64,000 nucleotides of DNA from Parvibaculum sp002684405 (GCA_965140395.1 OZ223207.1:930001-994000); one strand, 5' to 3'. Shown: positions 1 through 10,269, counted from the first letter of the stretch. A program made the numbers and translations. Notes: generated from the sequence alone by a model not told the origin.

Positions 1-226
1 GGCGCTCGGTTTCGAGAAGCTCGGTTTCGACGATCACGTCGATCAGCTTCGCCGCCACTACTGGCGCGTGCGGCAGGAGCTCCAGAAGGGCTACGACAAG
101 CTTGTCGAGGTCGGCGTGAGCCGTGACTACATCGACAACATGATCAAGGGCCTGGAGCACTGGGTGAATGGCGCCGACAAGGGCTATCTGGCCTGGGGCA
201 TCATGCATTACCGCAAGGCGAAGTAA
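1..226 (+). CDS. C-terminal end of a probable SAM-dependent methyltransferase (partial)
   Basis: The window opens inside this gene. The open frame starts at base 2 and ends with TAA at 224-226, giving 74 residues. The tail has a charged helical stretch (QLRRHYWRVRQELQKGYDKL) and ends in GYLAWGIMHYRKAK. From memory, this resembles the C-terminal end of class I SAM-dependent methyltransferases that act on small amines or lipids. The SAM-binding core lies outside the window, so the family call rests only on the tail. A trp-type leader peptide begins 56 bases downstream. Moderate confidence in family, none in substrate. Confidence 0.55.
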   Translation, partial: ALGFEKLGFDDHVDQLRRHYWRVRQELQKGYDKLVEVGVSRDYIDNMIKGLEHWVNGADKGYLAWGIMHYRKAK

Positions 227-282
227 GCACTTGGCGAAAGCATCGGGCGGGCGTAATGTCCCGTTCAACGAATGAGGATCGA

Positions 283-327
283 ATGACTTACGTCGCGCAC
301 AAGATGATCGGTTGGTGGACCACCTGA
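283..327 (+). CDS. Candidate trp-type leader peptide, 14 aa (MTYVAHKMIGWWTT)
   Basis: This short ORF has a good Shine-Dalgarno (GAGGA, 274-278) four bases before ATG 283 and stops at TGA 325-327. Residues 11-12 are consecutive Trp codons (313-318), just before the stop. A strong rho-independent terminator follows 38 bases later. Rhizobial trp leader peptides (peTrpL, 14 aa with three Trp in Sinorhizobium) have the same plan. The peptide sequence itself is not similar to that of Sinorhizobium, and the next gene is not a trp gene, so the call rests on architecture: SD, Trp codons, alternative pairings and terminator. Confidence 0.45.
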   Translation: MTYVAHKMIGWWTT

Positions 328-394
328 GGGTGGCCCTGGACCAGATCGTGCGTCGATCCGACAGAAAGGCCGCCCGTTTCGAGGCGGCCTTTTT
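310..394 (+). promoter_or_regulatory. Candidate transcription attenuator (leader of the 451-1140 gene)
   Basis: Four segments can pair in competing ways. CCACC (320-324) pairs with GGTGG (329-333), and the stop codon lies in the loop. GGTGGCC (329-335) pairs with GGCCGCC (368-374), using one G-U pair. GGCCGCC also forms the 5' arm of the terminator with GGCGGCC (383-389). A ribosome stalled on the Trp codons at 313-318 would cover the first segment and free the second to form the antiterminator. A ribosome at the stop codon would cover both and favour termination. This is inferred from sequence complementarity only. Confidence 0.45.
365..394 (+). terminator. Rho-independent terminator
   Basis: A perfect 10-bp stem (AAAGGCCGCC, 365-374, with GGCGGCCTTT, 383-392), an 8-base loop and a run of five T ending at 394. 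It lies downstream of the leader peptide and upstream of the methyltransferase start at 451, so it is placed to act as an attenuator terminator. Confidence 0.85.
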
Positions 395-450
395 CGTTTC
401 CTCCACCGGAGAAGGCCGTTTCCGAAAATGGCCTGAAAGGAGAGCCGGTG

Positions 451-1140
451 ATGGAGATGGAGCAGGAATTCAAACTGGACGGGATCGTGCCCTGGGGGCG
501 GCGCCTCTGGGAGTATCGCGCCTTTTTCGCACTGGAAGAGGCGGATCTGCGCGGAGCCGTTCTTGATGTCGGGTCGGGGCCGTCGTCTTTTGCCGCCGAG
601 GCCTCGGCGGCGGGGGCGCGGGTGACCGCTACCGATCCGCTTTACGCATTGCCCGGTGAGGCAATCGCGCAGCGTTTCGAGGAGACGCGCGGCGCGATGA
701 TGGAGGGCTTGCGTCAGGCGCGGCATCGCTTCCGCTGGTCTCAATACGGTTCGCCCGAGGCCATCGAGACCATCAGGCGCGAAGCGCTGGAGCTCTTTCT
801 GGCCGATTACGAAAGGGCAGGCGCGCGGCGTTATGTCGAAGCCTCCTTGCCAGAACTGCCTTTCGCCGAGGGTGCATTCCGTCTCGCGCTTTCATCTCAC
901 CTGCTGTTCCTTTACGGCGACGATCTCGACTTCGCCTTTCATATAGAGGCGTTGCACGAGCTGCTGCGCGTTGCAGGGGAGGTGCGCGTCTTTCCGCTGA
1001 TCAATCTCGACGGGCGGCCGTCGAGCCATCTGCCGGGCGTGCTGGCGCATTTCGCGCGGGAAGGCATGCAAGCGGAGCTGGTGCCGGTCCCTTACGAATT
1101 TCAGAGGGGCGCAACGAAGATGCTGCGGCTGAGGCGATGA
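451..1140 (+). CDS. Class I SAM-dependent methyltransferase of unknown substrate
   Basis: A 229-residue protein with a Rossmann-type SAM motif I (LDVGSGPSSFAAEA) followed by an acidic loop (VTATDPLY) that should hold the SAM ribose. Later motifs include LPELPFAEGAFRLALSSHLLFLY (split over motifs II and III) and the C-terminal VPYEFQRGATKMLR. It resembles a widespread family of uncharacterised methyltransferases; I know of no assigned substrate. ATG 451 is preferred because AGGAG (438-442) lies eight bases upstream; GTG 448 is also in frame. The upstream leader suggests control by Trp-tRNA charging (inference). It ends just before a convergent hydrolase gene. Confidence 0.75.
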   Translation: MEMEQEFKLDGIVPWGRRLWEYRAFFALEEADLRGAVLDVGSGPSSFAAEASAAGARVTATDPLYALPGEAIAQRFEETRGAMMEGLRQARHRFRWSQYGSPEAIETIRREALELFLADYERAGARRYVEASLPELPFAEGAFRLALSSHLLFLYGDDLDFAFHIEALHELLRVAGEVRVFPLINLDGRPSSHLPGVLAHFAREGMQAELVPVPYEFQRGATKMLRLRR

Positions 1141-1159
1141 ACCCAACGCGCAGCGCCGA

Positions 1160-2038
1160 TCAGAGGGCGTGGCGCTCGAGGAAGTCGGAGATGACGCTGA
1201 ATTCGTGTTCGCTGTCCAGGAAGGGCGCATGGCCTTGGTCGGGCAGCGTGACGGCTGTCAGCGCGGGATGTTCTTTGGCCATCTTCGCCAGCGTGTTGGA
1301 GGAGAGGACGTCGGAGTTCTCGCCGCGTAGCGCGAGGACGGGCACATGGGCGAGCGCCTTGAACTGGGCCCACATGTCGGGCAGTTCGCCCTTGGCGGCG
1401 TCCAGTCCCTTGCGCATGGCCGTGCCGATTTTCGGGTCGTAGTCCATTTTCGGCGCGCCGTTTTCGTCGGTGGCGAAGGTACGCTGCGAGAAGGCCCGCC
1501 ATTCCCCGCCCGTGACATTGGGAAAGTCGCGCTCGTTCATCATGCGCAGCTTCACCGCCGCTTCGTCCCAGGTCGAGGGCGTCTCCATCGTGCCCGCATA
1601 GCCGGCGATGCGTTCCAGGCCCTTTGCCTCCACCTCCGGGCCGATATCGTTGAGGATCGCAGCCTTGAGGGCGACCGGGCGGAAGGCGGCCATCAGCATG
1701 GTGATGATGCCGCCGCGTGAAGTGCCGATGAAGACCGCCTGATGGATACCCGCCGCCGTCATCAGGTCGAGCGTATCCATCAATTCGTTCTGGGGCGTGT
1801 AGGCGTCCACACCGCCTGCATATTCAGACAGGCCGCGCCCGCGCAGGTCCGGGCAGAGAACGCGCCGCTCCTGCGAGAGGAACCCCGCCAGCGCCTCGAA
1901 ATCCTTGGAATTACGGGTCAGCCCCGGCAGGCAGATGACCGGCGTTTTCGGCGCGGTCCGCTCGCCATAGTCGCGCGCATAGAGCCTCAGTCCTTCCTGC
2001 GTGGTGTAGAGGAAGTCCCGGTAGGGCGTGGGCTGCAT
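1160..2038 (-). CDS. Alpha/beta-fold hydrolase
   Basis: A 292-residue cytoplasmic protein with the alpha/beta hydrolase layout. It has an oxyanion-region CLPGLTRNS motif near residue 36, the DLRGRG segment near 64, a nucleophile elbow GTSRG with Ser107, and a late GHAPF segment with the catalytic His. There is no signal peptide. GGGAG lies eight bases before the ATG. The family contains esterases, haloperoxidase-like enzymes and C-C bond hydrolases, and the substrate cannot be read from sequence. It lies downstream of slt on the same strand with a 33-base gap, so the two may be cotranscribed. Confidence 0.85.
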   Translation of the reverse strand: MQPTPYRDFLYTTQEGLRLYARDYGERTAPKTPVICLPGLTRNSKDFEALAGFLSQERRVLCPDLRGRGLSEYAGGVDAYTPQNELMDTLDLMTAAGIHQAVFIGTSRGGIITMLMAAFRPVALKAAILNDIGPEVEAKGLERIAGYAGTMETPSTWDEAAVKLRMMNERDFPNVTGGEWRAFSQRTFATDENGAPKMDYDPKIGTAMRKGLDAAKGELPDMWAQFKALAHVPVLALRGENSDVLSSNTLAKMAKEHPALTAVTLPDQGHAPFLDSEHEFSVISDFLERHAL

Positions 2039-2071
2039 GCGTTATCTCCCGCAGGTTATCACGAAAAGGGG

Positions 2072-4306
<2,235 letters not shown>

Positions 4307-4564
4307 GGCACGACCCCGCAGTCACTGGAGGATTGGACCCTGCGCTGCGACAAGCGTCGCCGCATGGCCCCCCTTTACCCTAAAAGCACGTCCGGCCCCC
4401 CGGCCCACGGCATTCGAGACTGCCTTTTCGCCCCCAGCTTACAGAGCCACGACTTCGCGCTGCAATAGGGATCGTCGGGGAAGGGGCATTTCCTTGCCGC
4501 TTCAGAAAGTTACGGTTATGTTTCGCGCCTTCAAAACAGCCAGCCCCCGCTATGGAGCCAAGTC

Positions 4565-5440
4565 ATGTTCAAGGGATCCTTTGTCGCTCTCATCACCCCG
4601 TTTCGCGACGGCAAGGTGGACGAGGCTGCCTTTGAAAAACTGGTGGAGTGGCACATTGCCGAGGGGACGCATGGGCTGGTTCCCTGCGGCACCACTGGCG
4701 AGTCGCCCACGCTCAGCCATGACGAACATCGCCGCGTCATCGAACTCTGTGTGAAGGTGGCGGCGGGCCGCGTGCCGGTGATGGCCGGCGCGGGCTCCAA
4801 CAACACCGCCGAGGCGGTGAGCCTGGCGCGCTTTGCGATGGATGTGGGCGCCGATGCGGTGCTGGTCGTCACGCCCTATTACAACAAGCCGGGTCAGGAA
4901 GGGCTCTATCGTCATTTCAAGGCGGTGAACGATGCGATCGATATTCCGATCTTCATCTACAACATCCCCGGCCGCAGCGTGATCGACATGAGCGTGGAGA
5001 CCATGGCGCGTCTCTTCGAGCTGAAGAACATCTATGGCGTGAAGGATGCGACGGCCAATCTCGCCCGGGTGAGCCTGCAGCGTCAGGCGATGGGCGAAGG
5101 CTTCTGCCAGCTTTCCGGCGAGGATGCGACGGCGCTGGGTTTCAACGCGCATGGCGGCGTCGGCTGCATTTCGGTCACCGCCAATGTCGCCCCGAAGCTC
5201 TGCGCCGAATTCCAGGAAGCGACGCTCAACGGTCAGTACGCAAAGGCGCTCGAAATTCAGGACCGGCTGATGCCGCTCCATACCGCGCTCTTCGTGGAGC
5301 CCAATCCGGCGCCCAGCAAGTTTGCGCTCAGCGAGCTGGGGCTTTGCAGCGACGAGCTGCGCCTGCCGCTGATCGAGGTTTCCGATGCCACAAAGGAGCA
5401 GGTACGCGAGGCCATGCGTCACGCCGGCCTGCTGAACTGA
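4565..5440 (+). CDS. dapA: 4-hydroxy-tetrahydrodipicolinate synthase
   Basis: A 291-residue cytosolic TIM-barrel enzyme that condenses pyruvate with aspartate semialdehyde, the first committed step to diaminopimelate and lysine. GTTGES (residues 42-47) is the pyruvate-binding motif, Tyr132 in YNIPGR is the proton relay, and Lys160 in GVKDAT forms the Schiff base. Length is normal. It starts a plus-strand group with smpB 10 bases downstream. The divergent neighbour is slt, so 4307-4564 should carry promoters in both directions. Confidence 0.97.
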   Translation: MFKGSFVALITPFRDGKVDEAAFEKLVEWHIAEGTHGLVPCGTTGESPTLSHDEHRRVIELCVKVAAGRVPVMAGAGSNNTAEAVSLARFAMDVGADAVLVVTPYYNKPGQEGLYRHFKAVNDAIDIPIFIYNIPGRSVIDMSVETMARLFELKNIYGVKDATANLARVSLQRQAMGEGFCQLSGEDATALGFNAHGGVGCISVTANVAPKLCAEFQEATLNGQYAKALEIQDRLMPLHTALFVEPNPAPSKFALSELGLCSDELRLPLIEVSDATKEQVREAMRHAGLLN

Positions 5441-5450
5441 TAAACACCCC

Positions 5451-5948
5451 ATGTCCTCAAAAAGCGGTGGCGCAAAGAAGAAAGCCGGCGACGGGTCCAG
5501 ACTGGTCGCGGACAACCGGCGTGCGCGCTATGACTATGCCATCGGCGATACGTTCGAGGCGGGGATCGAGCTTTTCGGCACCGAAGTGAAATCGCTGCGC
5601 GGCGGGCAGGCGAGCCTCAATGAAGCCTATGTGCAGGTGAAGGAGGGCGAGGCGCTTCTCATCAACTGCTTTATCCCCGAATACCAGCAGGCGGCGAACA
5701 TGTTCAATCATGAACCCCGCCGTCCGCGCCGTCTGCTTCTGCACAAGAAGGAGATCGCCAAGCTCTGGAATGCCACGCAGCGCCAGGGCATGACGGTCGT
5801 GCCGCTCAAGCTCTATTTCAATCTGCGCGGGCTCGCCAAGATCGAGGTCGGTCTGGGCAAGGGCAAGAAAGCCACCGACAAGCGCGAGACCATGAAAGAG
5901 CGGAGCTGGCAGCGCGACAAGGCACGCCTCCTGCGCGACAGGGGCTAG
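5451..5948 (+). CDS. smpB: SsrA-binding protein SmpB
   Basis: A 165-residue partner of tmRNA in rescue of stalled ribosomes. The OB-fold core starts at VADNRRARYDYAI, and the family signature GTEVKSLRGGQASL follows near residue 45. The Lys/Arg-rich C-terminal tail (KKATDKRETMKERSW) matches the segment that enters the mRNA channel. It lies 10 bases after dapA, the dapA-smpB order seen in many alphaproteobacteria. The tmRNA gene itself is not in this window as far as I can see. Confidence 0.97.
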   Translation: MSSKSGGAKKKAGDGSRLVADNRRARYDYAIGDTFEAGIELFGTEVKSLRGGQASLNEAYVQVKEGEALLINCFIPEYQQAANMFNHEPRRPRRLLLHKKEIAKLWNATQRQGMTVVPLKLYFNLRGLAKIEVGLGKGKKATDKRETMKERSWQRDKARLLRDRG

Positions 5949-5951
5949 GCC

Positions 5952-6896
5952 GTGAGCGCGGTGCTGGGGGCAGGGCGGTGGATGTATCAGCGGCCCTGGC
6001 TTCTGCTTTTCTTCACGGCGTTGTTCTGGGCGGGAAATGCGATTGTGGGGCGCGCCGCGGTCACCGCCGTGCCGCCTATCGGGCTTGCCTTCTGGCGCTG
6101 GTTCTTCGCCTTTCTGGTCCTGCTGCCTTTCGCATGGCGGCCCGTGCTGAACGATCGAGAGGCGTTGAAGCGCCATTGGCCGGTCATCGTGGCGCTGGGC
6201 GTCATTGGCATCGCCACCTTCAACACATGCCTATATATCGGGCTGGGGGCGACGCAGGCGATCAATGCGGGTCTGCTTCAGGCGGCCATGCCTGCCATCA
6301 TCATTATCTTTCTGCTTTTCCTCGGAGAGCGGCCCGGCTGGCGGGAACTTGCCGGCATGGCGCTCGCCCTTGCCGGGGTGGTCGTGACGCTCTTCAAGGG
6401 AGACTGGCAGCGGCTTGCCTCGCTGTCCCTCAATGAGGGCGATGCCTGGGTCTTTGCAGGCGTGGTGCTTTATGCGGCCTATTCAGTGGGCCTGCGCTGG
6501 CGACCGCAGATCCATCCCATGACCTTTCTCAGCCTGACCTTCATGACGGGCTGGGTCGCGCTTCTGCCGCTCTATATCTGGGAGAGTTTCCACGCACAGC
6601 CCTTCACGCTGGGCCGGGACAGCATTCTGGCCGTGCTCTATGTGACGATCTTCCCGTCGATCCTCGCCTATGTCTGCTTCAACCGCGGCGTGGAACTTCT
6701 CGGCCCGTCCAAGGCGGGACTGACGCTCTACTTCGTGCCCATTCTCGTCAGCCTGCTTGCCGTGCTTTTGCTTGGCGAGCCGTTCCGGCTTTATCATCTG
6801 GCCGGCCTTGCCCTTATCCTGGGCGGGATTGTCTTTGCCCAGTTGCGCCGGAAAGACTCTCTCAAGGAAGACAGCGTGGAGACGGATCGTGAGTGA
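5952..6896 (+). CDS. EamA/DMT-family permease
   Basis: A 314-residue integral inner-membrane protein with about ten hydrophobic helices arranged as two EamA repeats. Family signs include FWAGNAIVGRAA in the first helix pair and the repeat-end motifs near FLLFLGERPGWRE and LAVLLLGEPFRLY. The family contains metabolite and drug exporters; substrate is not predictable. It starts with GTG three bases after the smpB stop. Its last eight bases overlap the next gene, which suggests translational coupling. Confidence 0.9.
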   Translation: MSAVLGAGRWMYQRPWLLLFFTALFWAGNAIVGRAAVTAVPPIGLAFWRWFFAFLVLLPFAWRPVLNDREALKRHWPVIVALGVIGIATFNTCLYIGLGATQAINAGLLQAAMPAIIIIFLLFLGERPGWRELAGMALALAGVVVTLFKGDWQRLASLSLNEGDAWVFAGVVLYAAYSVGLRWRPQIHPMTFLSLTFMTGWVALLPLYIWESFHAQPFTLGRDSILAVLYVTIFPSILAYVCFNRGVELLGPSKAGLTLYFVPILVSLLAVLLLGEPFRLYHLAGLALILGGIVFAQLRRKDSLKEDSVETDRE

Positions 6897-7560
6897 CGAC
6901 AAGGACCCCAACCTTCTGGGGCGCATCAAGGACAAGCTCATCCGCTCCAAGCAGAAGACGGCGGAAGAGGGCCGTCATCTGACAGGCGCGCCGGATCGTG
7001 CCCGCGAAAACCGTCTGCCGCCGGGCCAACACCTCGTGGAGAAATGGCCGGTGCTTGATCTCGGCGTGCAGCCCGATCTCGACAAGGCGACGTGGAAGCT
7101 CAGGATCGAGGGGCTGGTTGAAAAGCCCGTCACGCTCTCCTTCGACGAGTTCATGGCGCTGCCCCAGATGGAGGATGTCAGCGACATCCATTGCGTGACG
7201 ACATGGAGCCGTTACGACAATCGCTGGGCGGGTGTGCCGTCGCAGGCAATCGTCGATCTCGTGGTCCCAAAGGCCGATGCGCGTCATGTCATCTTTCATG
7301 CCTATGACGGCTATACGACCAATCTCACGCTGGACGCATTCCTGTCGCCCGATGTGCTGATTGTGCATAGCTGGGAGGGCGCGCCGCTGACGCGCGAGCA
7401 TGGCGGTCCGGTGCGGGCCATCGTGCCGCAATGGTATTTCTGGAAGAGTGCGAAGTGGATCCGCCGGATCGAATTCAGCGCGGTGGACAAGCCCGGTTTC
7501 TGGGAAGAACGCGGCTACCACAATGAAGGCGATCCGTGGACGGAGCAGCGTTACGGCTAG
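6889..7560 (+). CDS. Sulfite oxidase-like molybdopterin oxidoreductase (YuiH type)
   Basis: A 223-residue protein made of the molybdopterin-binding sulfite-oxidase fold without a haem or dimerisation domain. The likely molybdenum ligand is the Cys in SDIHCVTTWSRYDNRW. Other family landmarks are LEKP-like VEKPVTLSFDEF and REHGGPVRAIVPQWYFWKSAKWI, each split by conserved aromatic residues. I see no Tat signal, unlike MsrP, so it is probably cytoplasmic. The GTG at 6889 overlaps the end of the permease gene; a longer frame from 6757 lies inside that gene and is unlikely. Substrate is unknown. Confidence 0.85.
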   Translation: MSDDKDPNLLGRIKDKLIRSKQKTAEEGRHLTGAPDRARENRLPPGQHLVEKWPVLDLGVQPDLDKATWKLRIEGLVEKPVTLSFDEFMALPQMEDVSDIHCVTTWSRYDNRWAGVPSQAIVDLVVPKADARHVIFHAYDGYTTNLTLDAFLSPDVLIVHSWEGAPLTREHGGPVRAIVPQWYFWKSAKWIRRIEFSAVDKPGFWEERGYHNEGDPWTEQRYG

Positions 7561-7564
7561 ATTT

Positions 7565-7650
7565 CGTCATTGCGAGGAGGCGGAGCCGACGAAGCAATCC
7601 AGTGCTGAGTTCGCCGCCTCTGGATTGCTTCGCTCACGCTCGCAATGACG
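7565..7650. repeat. Dispersed palindromic repeat, copy 1 of 4
   Basis: An 86-bp intergenic element with nested inverted arms: CGTCATTGCGAG at the left edge matches CTCGCAATGACG at the right edge, and GAAGCAATCCAG matches CTGGATTGCTTC inside. It lies between the convergent oxidoreductase and udgB genes. The same element recurs at 17686, 18086 and 44591. It can fold into a long hairpin on either strand. Confidence 0.93.
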
Positions 7651-7659
7651 GTCCGGCGA

Positions 7660-8322
7660 TCATCTCCCCAAATGCGCTGCCACTAGATCGAACACATCAT
7701 GGAACATGGCCTCGGTAAGGCGGCCCGTGTTCGTGTTGTACCGGGAGCAGTGATAGCTGTCGAAAAGCGTCAGCCCGCCGCCGATATCGTGCGATGCGCC
7801 ATGGGCGAATTTATATTGCGACTTCCTGAGTTCCCGCACGGTCAGCACCGCGTCATGCGCGATACGTCCCAGCGCCAGCAGGCAGGTAAGGTTGGGCATG
7901 GCTGCGATCCTGGCGCTCAGGAAGGAGAGGCAGTTGCGCGTTTCCTCGCCCGTCGGCTTGTTCTGCGGCGGCACGCAGCGCACCGCATTGGTAATCATCG
8001 CATCGCGGAGTTGCAGCCCGTCATCGGGCCGGGCGCCGTAGCTGCCTTCCGAAAACCCGTATTTGTCGAGCGTCGCGTAAAGAAGGTCGCCCGCATAATC
8101 GCCGGTAAAGGGACGCCCCGTCTTGTTCGCGCCCTGAAGGCCGGGGGCGAGCCCGACGATCAGGAAGCGCGCATCCTCCGGCCCGAAAGAAGGCACCGGC
8201 TTGTTGAACCAGTCGGGATGGGCGGCCGCATTGTCGTGGCGAAAGGCGGCGAGCCGCGGGCAGGCATCGCAATCGGCCGGCGGTTCCGGCCGGGATGCGA
8301 CGGCGTTACCTTTTGCCGGCAT
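7660..8322 (-). CDS. Family 5 uracil-DNA glycosylase (UdgB type)
   Basis: A 220-residue DNA-repair enzyme that removes uracil, and in this family also deaminated purines, from DNA. The active-site region is GLAPGLQGANKTGRPFTGD and the second motif is SYHCSRYNTNTG. An N-terminal CDACPRL motif and further Cys residues fit a 4Fe-4S cluster, as in family 4/5 enzymes. The first motif lacks the Asp used by family 1 enzymes, as expected for family 5. Its ATG overlaps the stop codon of the NYN gene by one base, so the two are translationally coupled. Confidence 0.88.
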   Translation of the reverse strand: MPAKGNAVASRPEPPADCDACPRLAAFRHDNAAAHPDWFNKPVPSFGPEDARFLIVGLAPGLQGANKTGRPFTGDYAGDLLYATLDKYGFSEGSYGARPDDGLQLRDAMITNAVRCVPPQNKPTGEETRNCLSFLSARIAAMPNLTCLLALGRIAHDAVLTVRELRKSQYKFAHGASHDIGGGLTLFDSYHCSRYNTNTGRLTEAMFHDVFDLVAAHLGR

Positions 8323-8960
8323 CAGGCGTGTCCGGGACGAGCATCTTCTTCGTCGTCGTCCTCGTAATCGTCGTCATCGTCATATTCGTCGTCGTAATCG
8401 TCTTCATCGTCTTCGCGCTGCGGGCGTTCGGCATGTTTGCGGCCCACGGCATCGCGCAGCGCTTCGAGTTCGAGGAAGACATCGGCCTGGCGGCGCAGCT
8501 CGTCGGCGATCATGGGCGGCTGGGAGCGCATGGTGGAGACGACCGTCACGCGCTTGCCCTTGCGCTGCACGGCATCGACCAGGCGGCGGAAATCGCCATC
8601 GCCGGAAAACAGCACCAGATGATCGAGCTTGTCGGCGATTTCGAGCGCATCGATCGCCAGCTCGATATCCATATTGCCTTTGACGCGGCGGCGGCCGTTG
8701 GCGTCGGTGAATTCCTTGGCGGGCTTGGTGACGACGGCATAGCCATTATAGTCGAGCCAGTCGATCAGCGGGCGCAGCGGGGAATATTCCTGATCTTCGA
8801 GAAGGGCTGTGTAATAGAAGGCGCGGACGAGAATGCCTTTGGCGCGGAAATGGTCGAGAAGTTTTTTGTAGTCGATATCGAAGCCGAGGCCGCGGGCGGC
8901 GGAATAGAGGTTTGCGCCGTCGATAAAAAGGGCGACGCGTTCGTTCGGGTAAAAAGTCAT
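8322..8960 (-). CDS. NYN-domain (LabA-like) protein with acidic tail
   Basis: A 212-residue protein with a PIN-like NYN fold. Acidic residues in LFIDGANLY near the start, in GNMDIELAIDAL and in LFSGDGDFRRLVDA form the predicted metal site of a nuclease. The last 30 or so residues are almost all Asp and Glu with Tyr. This length is normal for LabA-like proteins except for the tail. The start MTFYPNERVALF (8960) matches the conserved beginning of the domain; an in-frame ATG at 8996 would add 12 residues. RNA targets are unknown. It is coupled to the uracil-DNA glycosylase gene. Confidence 0.85.
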   Translation of the reverse strand: MTFYPNERVALFIDGANLYSAARGLGFDIDYKKLLDHFRAKGILVRAFYYTALLEDQEYSPLRPLIDWLDYNGYAVVTKPAKEFTDANGRRRVKGNMDIELAIDALEIADKLDHLVLFSGDGDFRRLVDAVQRKGKRVTVVSTMRSQPPMIADELRRQADVFLELEALRDAVGRKHAERPQREDDEDDYDDEYDDDDDYEDDDEEDARPGHA

Positions 8961-9076
8961 GTGTATAAACTCTCCGGAAATCGGGAAACTGTTCAACCGC
9001 GATCCGGCCAGTCGGTGCCGGATGGGCGTTCACCTATAGCCCCGGCGTTTTCCGCTGAAAAGGAGTTTTGGATTTC

Positions 9077-9649
9077 ATGGACAAGCCTTCATCTAGCAGG
9101 CCGCCGGATGAGCGGATTGTTCTGGTTGCGCTTGGCGGCAACCTGCCGACGGAGCACGGGCCGCCGCGGCGGACGCTGGAGGCGGCGCTGAGGGAGATGG
9201 ACGCAAAAGGCATTCGCGTCGTCGCCGTGTCGCGATTCTATCGCACGCCGCCCGTGTCGCCGCATGAGCAGCCGGACTTCGTAAATGCGGTCGCGCAGGT
9301 GGAGACGGATCTCGGCCCGGCGGCGCTCTTGGCGGCGCTGCATGAGATCGAGCGGCTTTTCGGCCGGGAGCGGCGTTTGCGGTGGTATGAGCGGACGCTC
9401 GATCTCGACCTGCTGGATTGCCGCGGCGAGGTGGTGGAGGCGGAGGGCGCGCGGGGCGCCGATGCCGGGACAGGTCCGCTCCCTTTGGCGCTGCCGCATC
9501 CGGGCATTGCGGAGCGGGGTTTCGTCCTCGTTCCGCTCAAGGATGTGGCGCCGGACTGGTGCCATCCGGTTACGGGAAAAAACGTCGATGCACTTATCGA
9601 GGCTCTGCCGCCGGACGCGCTTGAGGGAATCGAGCCGCTAAAGCCTTGA
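9077..9649 (+). CDS. folK: 2-amino-4-hydroxy-6-hydroxymethyldihydropteridine pyrophosphokinase
   Basis: A 190-residue cytosolic enzyme that transfers pyrophosphate from ATP to 6-hydroxymethyl-dihydropterin in folate synthesis. Landmarks are VALGGNLP at the start, the substrate loop VSRFYRTPPV, the catalytic RWYERTLDLDLLD motif, and LPHPGIAERGFVLVPL near the end. ATG 9077 is chosen; AGGAG at 9061-9065 lies 11 bases upstream, whereas TTG 9068 is too close to it. An insert near residue 125 (EVVEAEGARGADAG) is longer than in E. coli. folK before rpoZ is a common alphaproteobacterial order. Confidence 0.95.
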   Translation: MDKPSSSRPPDERIVLVALGGNLPTEHGPPRRTLEAALREMDAKGIRVVAVSRFYRTPPVSPHEQPDFVNAVAQVETDLGPAALLAALHEIERLFGRERRLRWYERTLDLDLLDCRGEVVEAEGARGADAGTGPLPLALPHPGIAERGFVLVPLKDVAPDWCHPVTGKNVDALIEALPPDALEGIEPLKP

Positions 9650-9685
9650 CGCGATGCAATAAATGGCGTAAGTGCCCGTGTTTCA

Positions 9686-9714
9686 TTGCTTTCTGCCGCT
9701 GCTTTGCCTATATG
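9686..9714 (+). promoter_or_regulatory. Candidate sigma-70-type promoter of rpoZ
   Basis: TTGCTT (9686-9691) and TATATG (9709-9714) are separated by 17 bases and lie about 40 bases before rpoZ. A second candidate, TTGACG (9646-9651) with TAAGTG 17 bases on, overlaps the folK stop. Sequence match only. Confidence 0.5.
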
Positions 9715-9755
9715 AGAGCAAGATTTTCGCATTCGCCTGAACTGGAGTTGCATGA

Positions 9756-10187
9756 ATGGCCCGCGTGACCGTTGAAGACTGCGTTGACAAGGTCTCGAAC
9801 CGCTTCGAGCTGGTTCTGCTGTCCGCCCATCGGGCGCGCGCCATGTCCGCGGGCTCCGAGCTGACCGTCGACCGCGACAATGACAAGAACCCCGTCGTCG
9901 CGCTGCGTGAGATCGCTGAAAAGACGGTGATCCCGGAGGATCTTCGCGAAGATCTGATCGGCAGCATGCAGAAGCGGGTGGAGTCGGAAGACACCGAGAC
10001 CGAAAACGTGCAGCTTCTTCTTGCGGGCTCGGAAGAGGCCGAAGCCGTGCCGGATACGTTCGGCACCAGCGGCGAGGAAGGCGGCGAGCGCATGAGCGAA
10101 GAAGACCTTCTGCGCGCGATCCAGAGCCAGATCGATTCGCCGCAGCAGAAATCCTCGGATGCCGAGGACGGAGAATCGGACGTTTGA
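9756..10187 (+). CDS. rpoZ: RNA polymerase omega subunit
   Basis: A 143-residue subunit that helps the RNA polymerase beta-prime subunit fold and, in proteobacteria, forms part of a ppGpp site. The conserved core begins MARVTVEDCVDKVSNRFELV and contains the HRARAMSAGSELTVDRDNDKNPVVALREIA block (split over residues 28-57). The C-terminal 60 residues are acidic and low-complexity, as in other alphaproteobacterial omegas. It sits just upstream of the ppGpp enzyme gene rsh, a widespread arrangement, with a terminator between them. Confidence 0.97.
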   Translation: MARVTVEDCVDKVSNRFELVLLSAHRARAMSAGSELTVDRDNDKNPVVALREIAEKTVIPEDLREDLIGSMQKRVESEDTETENVQLLLAGSEEAEAVPDTFGTSGEEGGERMSEEDLLRAIQSQIDSPQQKSSDAEDGESDV

Positions 10188-10234
10188 TCGTGTGAGGCGC
10201 GGCGTTTGCCCGCCAGTGCCGCGAAGTATTCGAG

Positions 10235-10269
10235 ACGCCGCCCGGCCGAAAGGTTATGGGCGGCGTTTT
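10235..10269 (+). terminator. Rho-independent terminator after rpoZ
   Basis: ACGCCGCCC (10235-10243) pairs with GGGCGGCGT (10258-10266) across a 14-base loop, followed by TTTT. It ends 51 bases before the rsh start, so rsh should have its own promoter or depend on read-through. Confidence 0.7.
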
